NCBI GenBank assembly: GCA_007134115.1
Contig: SLLK01000342.1
Coordinates: forward strand, 1-5,258
DNA: 5,258 nucleotides
Origin: Gammaproteobacteria bacterium
GTDB taxonomy: Bacteria; Pseudomonadota; Gammaproteobacteria; UBA5335; SLRW01
Direction of reading: 5' to 3'
A program made the position numbers and the translations under genes. The notes under the pieces were generated by a model, which had not been told where the DNA came from, searched no databases, and saw only the letters and a program-made list of their open reading frames with translations. Shown here piece after piece: positions 1 through 5,258 of the stretch (position 1 is its first letter; each line of letters begins with the position of its first letter).

Positions 1-285
1 GATTACCAACGGATTATCCGCTGGACCTGTCAGCAATTTGGCGAGTTACAGGCACGGGCTTACGCAACGACTCTTTCCGATGCCGTTGTCAGCCTGCGTA
101 ATGGCCCTGCGATCGCTGATGCGCGAACACGTGATGATATCGGCCCGGGGATCATGGCATTGCACGTTGCCCGACAGGGGCGCCGGGGACGGCATCTGGT
201 CGTTTATCGTGTGCATGAAGAATCCCTGGTCGTCGAAGTATTACGCATCCTGCATGATGCAATGGATCCCCTGCGCCATTTGTAG
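1..285 (+). CDS. ParE/RelE-superfamily toxin, 5'-truncated by the window edge
   Basis: Reading from base 1 gives 94 codons and a TAG stop at 283-285, with no internal stop. The product looks like a ParE-type toxin of a type II toxin-antitoxin pair. Its start has the helix-rich pattern 'YQRIIRWTCQQFGE', followed by a region of 'LRNGP' and 'ARTRDDIGPGIMALHV'. It ends with the strand-rich core 'HLVVYRVHEE', 'VEVLRILHDAMDP' and 'RHL', which is the typical ParE C-terminus (R-I-L-H-x-x-M-D-x-x-R-H). Family members are usually about 95-100 residues, so probably only a handful of N-terminal residues are missing. ParE toxins characteristically poison DNA gyrase, while RelE relatives cleave mRNA; the target here is inferred, not visible. 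The antitoxin, normally encoded just upstream and often overlapping, would lie outside the window. Nothing in the visible part suggests inactivation. Family assignment is confident; activity is not known. Confidence 0.85.
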   Translation, partial: DYQRIIRWTCQQFGELQARAYATTLSDAVVSLRNGPAIADARTRDDIGPGIMALHVARQGRRGRHLVVYRVHEESLVVEVLRILHDAMDPLRHL

Positions 286-579
286 TCGCGTACGCCCCGG
301 AACGTGAGCCAGTGATCCAGGGTGCTGGGCGGAACACGCGTTTCTGCATGTTCACGCTCATTACCACTGGCCGAGATGACCATTCTGGTAGAAGAGGGGA
401 GTAGCGCAATATCAGTTGCCCTGCATTCAAGACGAATGCTGCAGCGCAACTACGGTCATCGGGTACCGAACCCTGCAAGAAATCGTGATAACCAACCTGG
501 ATTAAAAGCAGGTGACGCTCAGCATCGAACCGCAAGCAGCGCCGGGCTCTAACCACGCGCCCAGCGCGCGGGCCACCTG
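286..579. other. Intergenic stretch with no supported gene
   Basis: Between the toxin stop and the metG promoter candidate I see no ORF with recognisable domains or a good ribosome binding site. Short open frames on both strands (for example 322-552 forward and 152-556 reverse) have no family resemblance I recognise, and the reverse one runs antisense into the toxin gene. The stretch looks less GC-biased than the flanking genes. Small inverted repeats are present: GCGTACGC at 288-295, and a 5-bp stem CGCGC/GCGCG with loop CCA at 556-568. Neither is followed by a T-run, so neither is a convincing intrinsic terminator. The stretch may be an accessory-module scar or plain spacer. Confidence 0.5.
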
Positions 580-588
580 TGGCATAAT
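580..588 (+). promoter_or_regulatory. Candidate extended -10 promoter for metG
   Basis: TGG followed by CATAAT (583-588) matches the extended -10 pattern TGn-TATAAT with one mismatch. It lies 35 bases before the metG start codon, giving a short leader. At the usual 16-18 base spacing the upstream sequence is GC-rich with no good TTGACA match, which fits an extended -10 promoter but also lowers certainty. No start site was mapped. Confidence 0.45.
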
Positions 589-623
589 TCGGCCCTTCAC
601 ATTGCCGTATTCACAGAGGCCGC

Positions 624-2684
624 ATGACGGACACCACGCGCGACATCCTGGTCACCAGCGCCCTGCCCTATGCCAACGGGCCGATCCATATTGGTCATCT
701 GGTGGAGTACATCCAGACCGATATCTGGGTGCGTTTTCAGAAGCTGCGCGGCCACCGCTGTATCTATGTCTGTGCCGATGACGCCCACGGCACGCCGATC
801 ATGCTCAAGGCCCGCCAGCAGGGCATTGAGCCGGAAGCGCTGATCGCCCGCATGCAGGAAGAGCATCTGCGTGATTTTCGTGCCTTTGGCATCGACTTCG
901 ACAACTACCACACCACCCATTCTGACGAAAATCGCGAGCTGGCCTCGCTGATCTACACGCGGTTGCGTGATGCCGGGCATATCGAAAGCCGCACCATCCG
1001 CCAGGCCTGGGACGAGGAACACGGCATGTTCCTGCCGGACCGGTTCATTCGCGGGGAGTGCCCGCGCTGCGGGGCGGCGGACCAGTACGGCGACAGCTGT
1101 GAGGCCTGCGGCGCCACCTACACACCGGCGGAGCTCAAGAACGCCGTCTCGGTGCTTTCCGGCAAGGCGCCGGTAGAGCGCGAGTCGCTGCATTATTTTT
1201 TCAGGCTGGGTGATTTCACCGATATGCTGCGCCGCTGGACTCAGGACGAAAGCCGTCTGCAGCCTGCCATGGCGCGCAAGCTGGAGGAATGGTTCGAGGC
1301 CGGACTCGCCGACTGGGACATCTCGCGGGACGCGCCCTACTTCGGTTTTGAGATTCCGGATGCGCCCGGCAAGTTTTTTTATGTCTGGCTCGACGCGCCG
1401 ATCGGCTACATGGCCAGTTTCCGCAATCTGTGCGCGCGCGACGAGACGCTGGATTTCGATGCCTTCTGGGGCGCAGACAGCGAGGCCGAGCTGTATCACT
1501 TCATCGGCAAGGATATCGTCTACTTTCATGCCCTGTTCTGGCCGGCCATGCTGCACGGGGCCGGCTTTCGCACGCCGACCGCTGTCCATGCGCACGGTTT
1601 TCTCACCGTAGATGGACAGAAGATGTCCAAGTCCCGCGGCACTTTCATCAAGGCGCAGACGCTGGCCAAACACCTGCCGCCGGAATACCTGCGCTACTAC
1701 TTTGCGGCGCGGCTGGGCGGCGGCGTGGAAGACCTGGACCTGAGTTTTGACGACTTCATACAGCGCATCAATTCGGACCTGGTGGGCAAGCTGGTGAACA
1801 TCGCCAGCCGTTGCGCGGGCTTCATGCACAAACATTTTGACGGCCGGCTGGCGGCCGAGCTGCCGGAACCGGCGCTGTTCGAGGAGTTCGCCGGCGAGGG
1901 CCACGCCATTGCCGAGGCCTACGAAACCCGTGAATTCAGCACCGCGGTCCGCCGCATCATGGCGCTGGCCGACCGCGTCAACCAGTATGTGGACGAACAC
2001 AAGCCCTGGGTGCTGGCCAGGCAGCCGGACACGCTTGGGCAGGTGCAGGCGATCTGCACCCAGGGCCTGAATCTGTTCCGTGTGCTGGCACTCTACCTCA
2101 AGCCGGTCATGCCGGAACTGTCGCAGCAAGCCGGGGCATTCCTGCACGATGACCTGGCGCACTGGGACGATGCCGCACGGCCGCTACTCGACCACACCAT
2201 CGCGCCCTACCAGCCGCTGGCCACGCGCGTTGAGCGTACCGCCGTGGACACGTTGCTGGGGGCCTCGCGCGAGGACCTGGCGGCCACCGACAGCGCCAAC
2301 GTAAACAGGGAGCAAACGTCCGTGACCGATACAGCCCCCGCCGGCGAACCCATCGCCGGGGAGATCAAGTTCGATGATTTTGCCCGCGTGGATCTGCGCG
2401 TGGCGCGCATTACCCACGCCGAATACGTGGCGGAGGCCGACAAACTGCTGCGTCTGCAGCTTGATCTGGGCGGCGAACAGCGCACGGTGCTGTCGGGCAT
2501 TCGCAGCGCCTACGAGCCGGCCGCGCTGGAAGGCCGGCTGACGGTGATGGTCGCCAACCTGGCGCCGCGCAAGATGCGCTTTGGCACCTCGGAAGGCATG
2601 GTACTGGCCGCCGGGCCGGGCGGAGAAGACATCTTCCTGCTCTCGCCGGATGACGGGGCCGTGCCGGGAATGCGCGTAAAATAA
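624..2684 (+). CDS. metG: Methionine--tRNA ligase (methionyl-tRNA synthetase), E. coli type
   Basis: This cytosolic class Ia synthetase activates methionine with ATP and charges initiator and elongator tRNA-Met. The 686 residues compare with 677 in E. coli. The catalytic Rossmann domain begins at once ('ILVTSALPYANGPIHIGH') with HIGH at 22-25. The inserted zinc knuckle has C146, C149, C159 and C162 (C-x2-C-x9-C-x2-C). W255 in 'WLDAPIGY' is in the methionine-pocket region, and KMSKS is at 333-337. The helical anticodon-binding domain starts near 390; N392, R396 and W462 ('KPWVLA') align with E. coli anticodon-recognising N391, R395 and W461. A variable linker (about 550-579) leads to the C-terminal OB-fold tRNA-binding/dimerisation domain (580-686, 'EIKFDDFARVDLRVARI' to 'PGMRVK'). 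The ATG follows AGAGG (615-619) by only 4 bases, but the family N-terminus supports this start. All key residues are present. It appears to be a single-gene unit. Confidence 0.98.
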   Translation: MTDTTRDILVTSALPYANGPIHIGHLVEYIQTDIWVRFQKLRGHRCIYVCADDAHGTPIMLKARQQGIEPEALIARMQEEHLRDFRAFGIDFDNYHTTHSDENRELASLIYTRLRDAGHIESRTIRQAWDEEHGMFLPDRFIRGECPRCGAADQYGDSCEACGATYTPAELKNAVSVLSGKAPVERESLHYFFRLGDFTDMLRRWTQDESRLQPAMARKLEEWFEAGLADWDISRDAPYFGFEIPDAPGKFFYVWLDAPIGYMASFRNLCARDETLDFDAFWGADSEAELYHFIGKDIVYFHALFWPAMLHGAGFRTPTAVHAHGFLTVDGQKMSKSRGTFIKAQTLAKHLPPEYLRYYFAARLGGGVEDLDLSFDDFIQRINSDLVGKLVNIASRCAGFMHKHFDGRLAAELPEPALFEEFAGEGHAIAEAYETREFSTAVRRIMALADRVNQYVDEHKPWVLARQPDTLGQVQAICTQGLNLFRVLALYLKPVMPELSQQAGAFLHDDLAHWDDAARPLLDHTIAPYQPLATRVERTAVDTLLGASREDLAATDSANVNREQTSVTDTAPAGEPIAGEIKFDDFARVDLRVARITHAEYVAEADKLLRLQLDLGGEQRTVLSGIRSAYEPAALEGRLTVMVANLAPRKMRFGTSEGMVLAAGPGGEDIFLLSPDDGAVPGMRVK
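2307..2324 (+). promoter_or_regulatory. Possible internal Shine-Dalgarno and GTG start inside metG
   Basis: AGGGAG at 2307-2312 is followed after 9 bases by an in-frame GTG (2322-2324, codon 567). This lies in the non-conserved linker just before the C-terminal tRNA-binding domain. Initiation here would give a 120-residue free OB-fold protein resembling stand-alone Trbp111-type domains. It may be chance; no expression evidence is visible. Confidence 0.2.
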
Positions 2685-2718
2685 TCGCCACAGAAAACAT
2701 TTGGGGTTGTTACTTTGA

Positions 2719-2811
2719 CCCTTCGGTGTATTCGGTGTGCTCGGTGGCTGGTTTAACCGGGGGTGGCACCGTGTTTGAACAGCGCCACCGAATACACCGA
2801 ATCCACCGAGG
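2719..2811. repeat. Imperfect palindromic repeat built of 9-base units, copy 1
   Basis: The left arm is a run of three 9-base units of pattern YTCGGTGNN (TTCGGTGTA, TTCGGTGTG, CTCGGTGGC) from 2722. The right arm (2783-2810) holds the complementary pattern (CCACCGAAT, ACACCGAAT, CCACCGAG). The arms pair over most of about 28 bases, with mismatches at the unit junctions, around a roughly 32-base centre that itself contains GGTGGCACC. In single-stranded DNA or RNA this would form a long hairpin. It begins 35 bases after the metG stop. It has no T-run, so its role as a terminator is uncertain. Confidence 0.85.
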
Positions 2812-2824
2812 TGAGCTATTTCCA

Positions 2825-2916
2825 CCCTTCGGTGTATTCGGTGAGTTCGGTGGCTGGTTTAACCTGGGTGGCACCGCCCTTGAACAGCGCCACCGAAGAC
2901 ACCGAATGCACCGGGG
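2825..2916. repeat. Imperfect palindromic repeat of 9-base units, copy 2
   Basis: This is a direct repeat of the 2719-2811 element, starting 106 bases later. Hand alignment gives nine substitutions and one single-base gap over about 93 positions. Both arms and the shared centre ('TGGTTTAACC', 'GGTGGCACC', 'TTGAACAGCGCCACCGAA') are kept. Several differences lie within the arms and do not always retain pairing. The 13 bases between the copies are unrelated to either arm. Confidence 0.85.
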
Positions 2917-2938
2917 AGAAGAGATTGTTACTCTGGAA

Positions 2939-2970
2939 CTTCGGTGAGTTCGGTGGCTGATTGGTTCAAC
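2939..2970. repeat. Truncated third copy of the palindromic repeat (left arm only)
   Basis: CTTCGGTGAGTTCGGTGGCTG (21 bases, 2939-2959) matches the left arm of copy 2 with one of the three 9-base units missing. It is followed by a degenerate match to the 'GGTTTAAC' centre (GGTTCAAC, 2963-2970). The right arm is absent. This half copy could pair with the right arm of copy 2 (2889-2916), an alternative to that copy's own hairpin. Confidence 0.7.
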
Positions 2971-2977
2971 GGAGCAT

Positions 2978-2989
2978 CCCGATATCGGG
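2978..2989. promoter_or_regulatory. Perfect 12-base palindrome, candidate operator for rsxA
   Basis: CCCGATATCGGG is a perfect palindrome 71 bases upstream of the rsxA start. With a 17-base spacer to the candidate -10 (3003-3008), the -35 hexamer would be CGATAT at 2980-2985, inside the palindrome and unlike TTGACA. This placement would suit a dimeric regulator acting at the -35 position. I do not match it to a known SoxR, FNR or IscR site, so the factor is unknown. Confidence 0.35.
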
Positions 2990-3002
2990 CGTCAAGTGCA
3001 TT

Positions 3003-3008
3003 TATACT
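3003..3008 (+). promoter_or_regulatory. Candidate -10 element for the rsxA operon
   Basis: TATACT differs from TATAAT at one base and lies 52 bases before the rsxA ATG. There is no recognisable TTGACA at the right distance and no TGn extension, so the promoter would be weak or need an activator. It is the best candidate in the spacer after the repeats. Confidence 0.4.
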
Positions 3009-3044
3009 GCAGAGCATGCTGTAGTTGTTCGCAGGAACCAACCG

Positions 3045-3057
3045 ACCGTTACGGTGA
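3045..3057 (+). promoter_or_regulatory. rsxA ribosome binding site overlapped by a small inverted repeat
   Basis: GGTGA at 3053-3057 is the only purine-rich match close to the rsxA ATG, with a tight 3-base spacing. ACCG (3045-3048) and CGGT (3052-3055) can pair across TTA, covering part of this site. The stem is only 4 bp, so any effect on translation is speculative. Confidence 0.3.
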
Positions 3058-3060
3058 CCC

Positions 3061-3642
3061 ATGTCTGAACTTGCGCTGATACTGGTCGCCACGATTCTGG
3101 TCAACAACTTCGTGCTGGTGCAGTTTCTCGGCCTGTGCCCGTTTATGGGCGTGTCGCGCAAGCTTGAAACCGCCGCCGGCATGGCGCTGGCCACGACCTT
3201 TGTGCTGACCCTGTCCTCGGTGCTTGGCTACCTGATCAACGCGCTGATCCTGCTGCCGCTGGGACTTGAATATCTGCGCACCATCAGCTTTATCCTGGCC
3301 ATCGCCGCAGTGGTACAGTTCACCGAGATCGTGGTGCGCAAAACCAGCCCGCTGCTGTATCAGGTGCTGGGTATATTCCTGCCCCTGATTACCACCAACT
3401 GCGCCGTGCTCGGTGTGGCCCTGCTCAATGTGCAGCACCAGCACAGCTTTATTTCTTCGGCGGTGTACGGGGCAGGCGCAGCACTGGGGTTTTCCCTGGT
3501 ACTGGTATTGTTTGCGGCGTTGCGCGAACGTATCGCCGTCGCCGACGTCCCGGAACCTTTCCGTGGCGCCGGTATCGCACTGATCACGGCCGGCCTGATG
3601 TCCCTGGCGTTCATGGGGTTCACCGGTCTGGCCAATCTGTAG
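3061..3642 (+). CDS. rsxA: Rsx/Rnf electron transport complex, membrane subunit A
   Basis: RsxA (RnfA) is an integral inner-membrane subunit of the ion-coupled Rsx/Rnf complex, which moves electrons between NADH and low-potential acceptors; in E. coli the complex keeps SoxR reduced. The 193 residues equal the E. coli length. Six hydrophobic helices are visible at roughly 4-25, 37-60, 70-90, 102-123, 133-155 and 169-190. The conserved 'NNFVLVQFLGLCPFMGVS' and 'PLITTNCAVLGVALLN' motifs supply C26 and C114, the positions that in this NqrD/NqrE-like family contribute to a membrane-embedded iron-sulfur centre shared with the paralogous E subunit. 'AVADVPEPFRGAGIALI' near the C-terminus is also family-typical. 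The ATG gives the expected N-terminus although its ribosome binding site is weak. rsxB follows after 29 bases, so the genes should be co-transcribed. Whether the complex serves SoxR reduction or a respiratory/nitrogen-fixation role (the name rnfA) cannot be told here. Confidence 0.97.
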   Translation: MSELALILVATILVNNFVLVQFLGLCPFMGVSRKLETAAGMALATTFVLTLSSVLGYLINALILLPLGLEYLRTISFILAIAAVVQFTEIVVRKTSPLLYQVLGIFLPLITTNCAVLGVALLNVQHQHSFISSAVYGAGAALGFSLVLVLFAALRERIAVADVPEPFRGAGIALITAGLMSLAFMGFTGLANL

Positions 3643-3658
3643 ACTGTTTTGCCGGGCG

Positions 3659-3665
3659 GGAGGAG
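3659..3665 (+). promoter_or_regulatory. Strong ribosome binding site of rsxB
   Basis: GGAGGAG lies 6 bases before the ATG at 3672, a near-perfect Shine-Dalgarno match and much stronger than those of rsxA, metG or rsxC. It fixes the rsxB start and suggests higher translation of the ferredoxin subunit than of its neighbours. Confidence 0.8.
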
Positions 3666-3671
3666 AAGCTG

Positions 3672-4244
3672 ATGCTCAATGCCGTGCTCGCGCTGGGCGC
3701 GCTGGCAGCCGCTTTCGGCACTGGCCTGGGCTATGCCGCGGTGCGCTTTCGCGCGCAGGACGATACCGTGGTCGAGCGCATCGACGCACTGCTCCCGCAG
3801 ACCCAGTGCGCGCAGTGTGGTTATCCGGGCTGCCGCCCTTATGCGCAGGCCATCGCCGCCGGCGAGGCCGATATCAATCAGTGCCCGCCCGGCGGCGAAG
3901 CCACCATTCATGCCCTCGCCGACCTGCTGGACCGTGAGCCGCGGCCGCTGGACCCGGCCCGTGGCGAACCGGCCGCACCCGCGGTGGCCGTCATCGACGA
4001 GGCGCGCTGCATCGGCTGCACCCTGTGCATACAGGCATGCCCGGTGGACGCCATTCTTGGCGCCCAGCGCCAGATGCATACCGTGATCGAATCCGAATGC
4101 ACCGGCTGCGAACTGTGTGTCGCCCCCTGCCCGGTGGATTGCATCGATATGGTGCCCACCGCCACCGACATCCGTCACTGGCAATGGTCCTTCCCGCCGC
4201 GCCCGGTGGGTGAACGTCACGGCAACGACGAGTCCTCACTGTGA
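3672..4244 (+). CDS. rsxB: Rsx/Rnf electron transport complex, iron-sulfur subunit B
   Basis: RsxB (RnfB) is the membrane-anchored multi-cluster ferredoxin-like subunit that carries electrons within the Rsx/Rnf complex. It has 190 residues against about 192 in E. coli. A hydrophobic N-terminal anchor covers about 1-24. The 4Fe-4S domain follows, with C46, C49, C54 and C71 ('CAQCGYPGC', then 'NQCPPGG'). A less conserved linker at about 85-105 leads to two ferredoxin [4Fe-4S] motifs: C113-x2-C116-x2-C119-x3-C123P and C143-x2-C146-x2-C149-x3-C153P. C157 is an extra cysteine after the second motif. All twelve expected cluster ligands are present, so the protein should be functional. The C-terminus is short and polar. 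Its TGA overlaps the rsxC GTG (GTGA), implying translational coupling. Confidence 0.97.
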   Translation: MLNAVLALGALAAAFGTGLGYAAVRFRAQDDTVVERIDALLPQTQCAQCGYPGCRPYAQAIAAGEADINQCPPGGEATIHALADLLDREPRPLDPARGEPAAPAVAVIDEARCIGCTLCIQACPVDAILGAQRQMHTVIESECTGCELCVAPCPVDCIDMVPTATDIRHWQWSFPPRPVGERHGNDESSL

Positions 4245-5258
4245 GCAGCATCGCGCAAGCCCGCTGGCGTTTCCCCGGTGGTCTGCGGCTTTCGCCCCAT
4301 AAGGACGAGGCCACCGGCGACGGCCTGGCCGCACTGCCGGTGCCCGCCCGCCTGGTGCTGCCACTGACCCAGCATGCCGGCGAAGCGGCGCAGCCGCTGG
4401 TCAAGACAGGCGAACACGTACGGCGGGGCCAACTGATCGCAGGCGCCACGGACTACCTGAGCGCACCGGTGCACGCCAGCAGCTCGGGACGGGTCGCCGA
4501 CATCGGCGAGCATGCCATCGCCCACCCTTCGGGCCTGCCTTCGCCGTGCATCGTGATCGACACCGACGGGCAGGATGAGGCCGTGAGCGCCGACGCCTTG
4601 CCGGAATGGGCTACCGCGCCCCCCGGCGAACTGCTCCGGCGTATCCGGGAGGCCGGTATTGTGGGTCTGGGCGGCGCCGCCTTTCCCACCTTCGTCAAAC
4701 TGGATCGTGGCGGCCATGCGGTCAATACGCTGATCATCAACGGTGCCGAATGCGAACCCTGGATCAGCTGCGACCAGACGCTGATGCAGGACGCGGCTGA
4801 CACCGTGATTACCGGCGCCGCGATCATGGCGCACGCGCTGCAGGTGGAGCGCTGCCTGATCGCCCTGGAAGACAGCAAGCCGGAAGTGCAGGCCGCCCTG
4901 AGCGAAGCCCTGGCGGCCGCTGACCACCCTGCACTGGCGCTGGTTGCCGTGCCCACAGTCTACCCCGAGGGTGGCGAGAAGCAGCTGATACAGGTGCTCA
5001 CCGGACGCGAGGTACCGGCCGGCGGCTTGCCCCAGGATATAGGCATGCTCTGCCAGAATGTGGGCACCGCGGCCGCCGTGCATGATGCCATTTGTCTCGG
5101 CGAACCCCTGATTTCGCGCATCGTCACCATCACCGGCAACGGCATCGCCCGCCCGGGCAATTTCCGTGTCCGTCTGGGCACGCCCATCGCCGAGCTGGTC
5201 GCCGCCGCCGGCGGTTACACAGCAGCCGCGGAACGCCTGATTATCGGCGGCCCCATGA
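4241..5258 (+). CDS. rsxC: Rsx/Rnf electron transport complex subunit C, 3'-truncated by the window edge
   Basis: RsxC (RnfC) is the peripheral NADH-oxidising flavoprotein subunit of the complex. The frame is open from GTG at 4241 to the window end (339 full codons plus one base). The N-terminus 'WRFPGGLRLSPHKDEA' and the following barrel-sandwich region ('LPLTQHAGEAAQPLV', 'GEHVRRGQLI', 'APVHASSSGRV') are typical. The NuoF-like FMN/NAD(H)-binding fold follows with G-L-G-G-A-A-F-P-T at 142-150, 'INGAECEPWISCD' (N167-G168-A169-E170-C171) and 'YPEGGEKQLIQVLTGRE' from 241. The start of the SLBB domain is at about 297-339 ('ITGNGIARPGNF', ending 'LIIGGPM'). The C-terminal pair of [4Fe-4S] motifs and the variable alanine-rich tail seen in enterobacterial RsxC would lie beyond the window. 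GTG is chosen because it overlaps the rsxB stop by 4 bases and gives the family N-terminus; the first in-frame ATG is far inside the gene. Only a weak ribosome binding site precedes it, consistent with coupling to rsxB. Confidence 0.96.
   Translation, partial: MSSIAQARWRFPGGLRLSPHKDEATGDGLAALPVPARLVLPLTQHAGEAAQPLVKTGEHVRRGQLIAGATDYLSAPVHASSSGRVADIGEHAIAHPSGLPSPCIVIDTDGQDEAVSADALPEWATAPPGELLRRIREAGIVGLGGAAFPTFVKLDRGGHAVNTLIINGAECEPWISCDQTLMQDAADTVITGAAIMAHALQVERCLIALEDSKPEVQAALSEALAAADHPALALVAVPTVYPEGGEKQLIQVLTGREVPAGGLPQDIGMLCQNVGTAAAVHDAICLGEPLISRIVTITGNGIARPGNFRVRLGTPIAELVAAAGGYTAAAERLIIGGPM

Noticed and set aside
152..556. A 134-codon reverse-strand frame in the toxin-metG gap
   Set aside because: It runs antisense through much of the toxin gene, has no recognisable domain and no clear ribosome binding site.
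556..568. CGCGC-CCA-GCGCG hairpin as an intrinsic terminator after the toxin gene
   Set aside because: The stem is only 5 bp, there is no following T-run, and it lies about 270 bases after the toxin stop, close to the metG promoter candidate.
597..2162. A 521-codon open frame on the reverse strand opposite metG
   Set aside because: It is fully antisense to an unmistakable metG; long reverse frames are expected opposite GC-rich genes with strong third-position bias, and its translation shows no family motifs.
2719..2916. CRISPR array
   Set aside because: The repeats are inverted within each element and duplicated as a whole; there are no regularly spaced identical repeats separated by unique spacers.
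2726..2960. Small forward open frames reading through the repeats (for example repeating S-V-x, H-R-I or T-E-x)
   Set aside because: A 9-base repeat unit is three codons, so it produces stop-free periodic tripeptides in several frames; this is a property of the repeat and not a gene.
2994..3004. AAGTGCATTTA resembling an NsrR half-site upstream of rsxA
   Set aside because: It lacks one base relative to the consensus half-site as I recall it and no second inverted half is present.
3360..4220. A 286-codon reverse-strand open frame across rsxA and rsxB
   Set aside because: It is antisense to two well-supported rsx genes and has no recognisable domain.
4217..5083. A 288-codon reverse-strand open frame across rsxC
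   Set aside because: It is antisense to the rsxC frame, which carries conserved FMN/NADH-binding and SLBB motifs.

Overview
The window looks like a chromosomal segment of a GC-rich gammaproteobacterium. The encoded RsxA and RsxB closely resemble the E. coli proteins in length and cysteine pattern, MetG has the E. coli-type architecture (four-cysteine zinc knuckle plus C-terminal tRNA-binding domain), and as I recall metG next to rsx/rnf genes also occurs in pseudomonads and related groups. I cannot assign a genus.

Layout, left to right, with all genes on the + strand. Positions 1-285 hold the body and C-terminus of a ParE/RelE-superfamily toxin whose start lies outside the window. Positions 286-623 hold no gene I can support; a candidate extended -10 promoter for metG sits near the end of this gap. 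Positions 624-2684 encode methionyl-tRNA synthetase. Positions 2685-3060 form a 376-base intergenic region. It holds two near-identical imperfect palindromes built from 9-base units, a third truncated copy, then a perfect 12-base palindrome and a candidate -10 element ahead of rsxA. Positions 3061 to the end hold rsxA, rsxB and the first 339 codons of rsxC, with 29 bases between rsxA and rsxB and a 4-base GTGA overlap between rsxB and rsxC.

Functionally, MetG charges tRNA with methionine and appears to be its own transcription unit. RsxABC are the first subunits of the membrane Rsx/Rnf electron-transfer complex. RsxC is the NADH/FMN-binding peripheral subunit, RsxB the multi-cluster ferredoxin-like subunit and RsxA an integral membrane subunit. 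RsxD, G and E would be expected downstream, outside the window. The ParE-like toxin suggests an accessory toxin-antitoxin module next to metG, with its antitoxin presumably upstream of the window.

I found no convincing undescribed multi-gene system. The observations most worth a second look are the 9-base-period palindromic repeat family between metG and rsxA, the 12-base palindrome where the rsxA -35 box should be, and a possible internal translation start in metG that would yield a free tRNA-binding domain.
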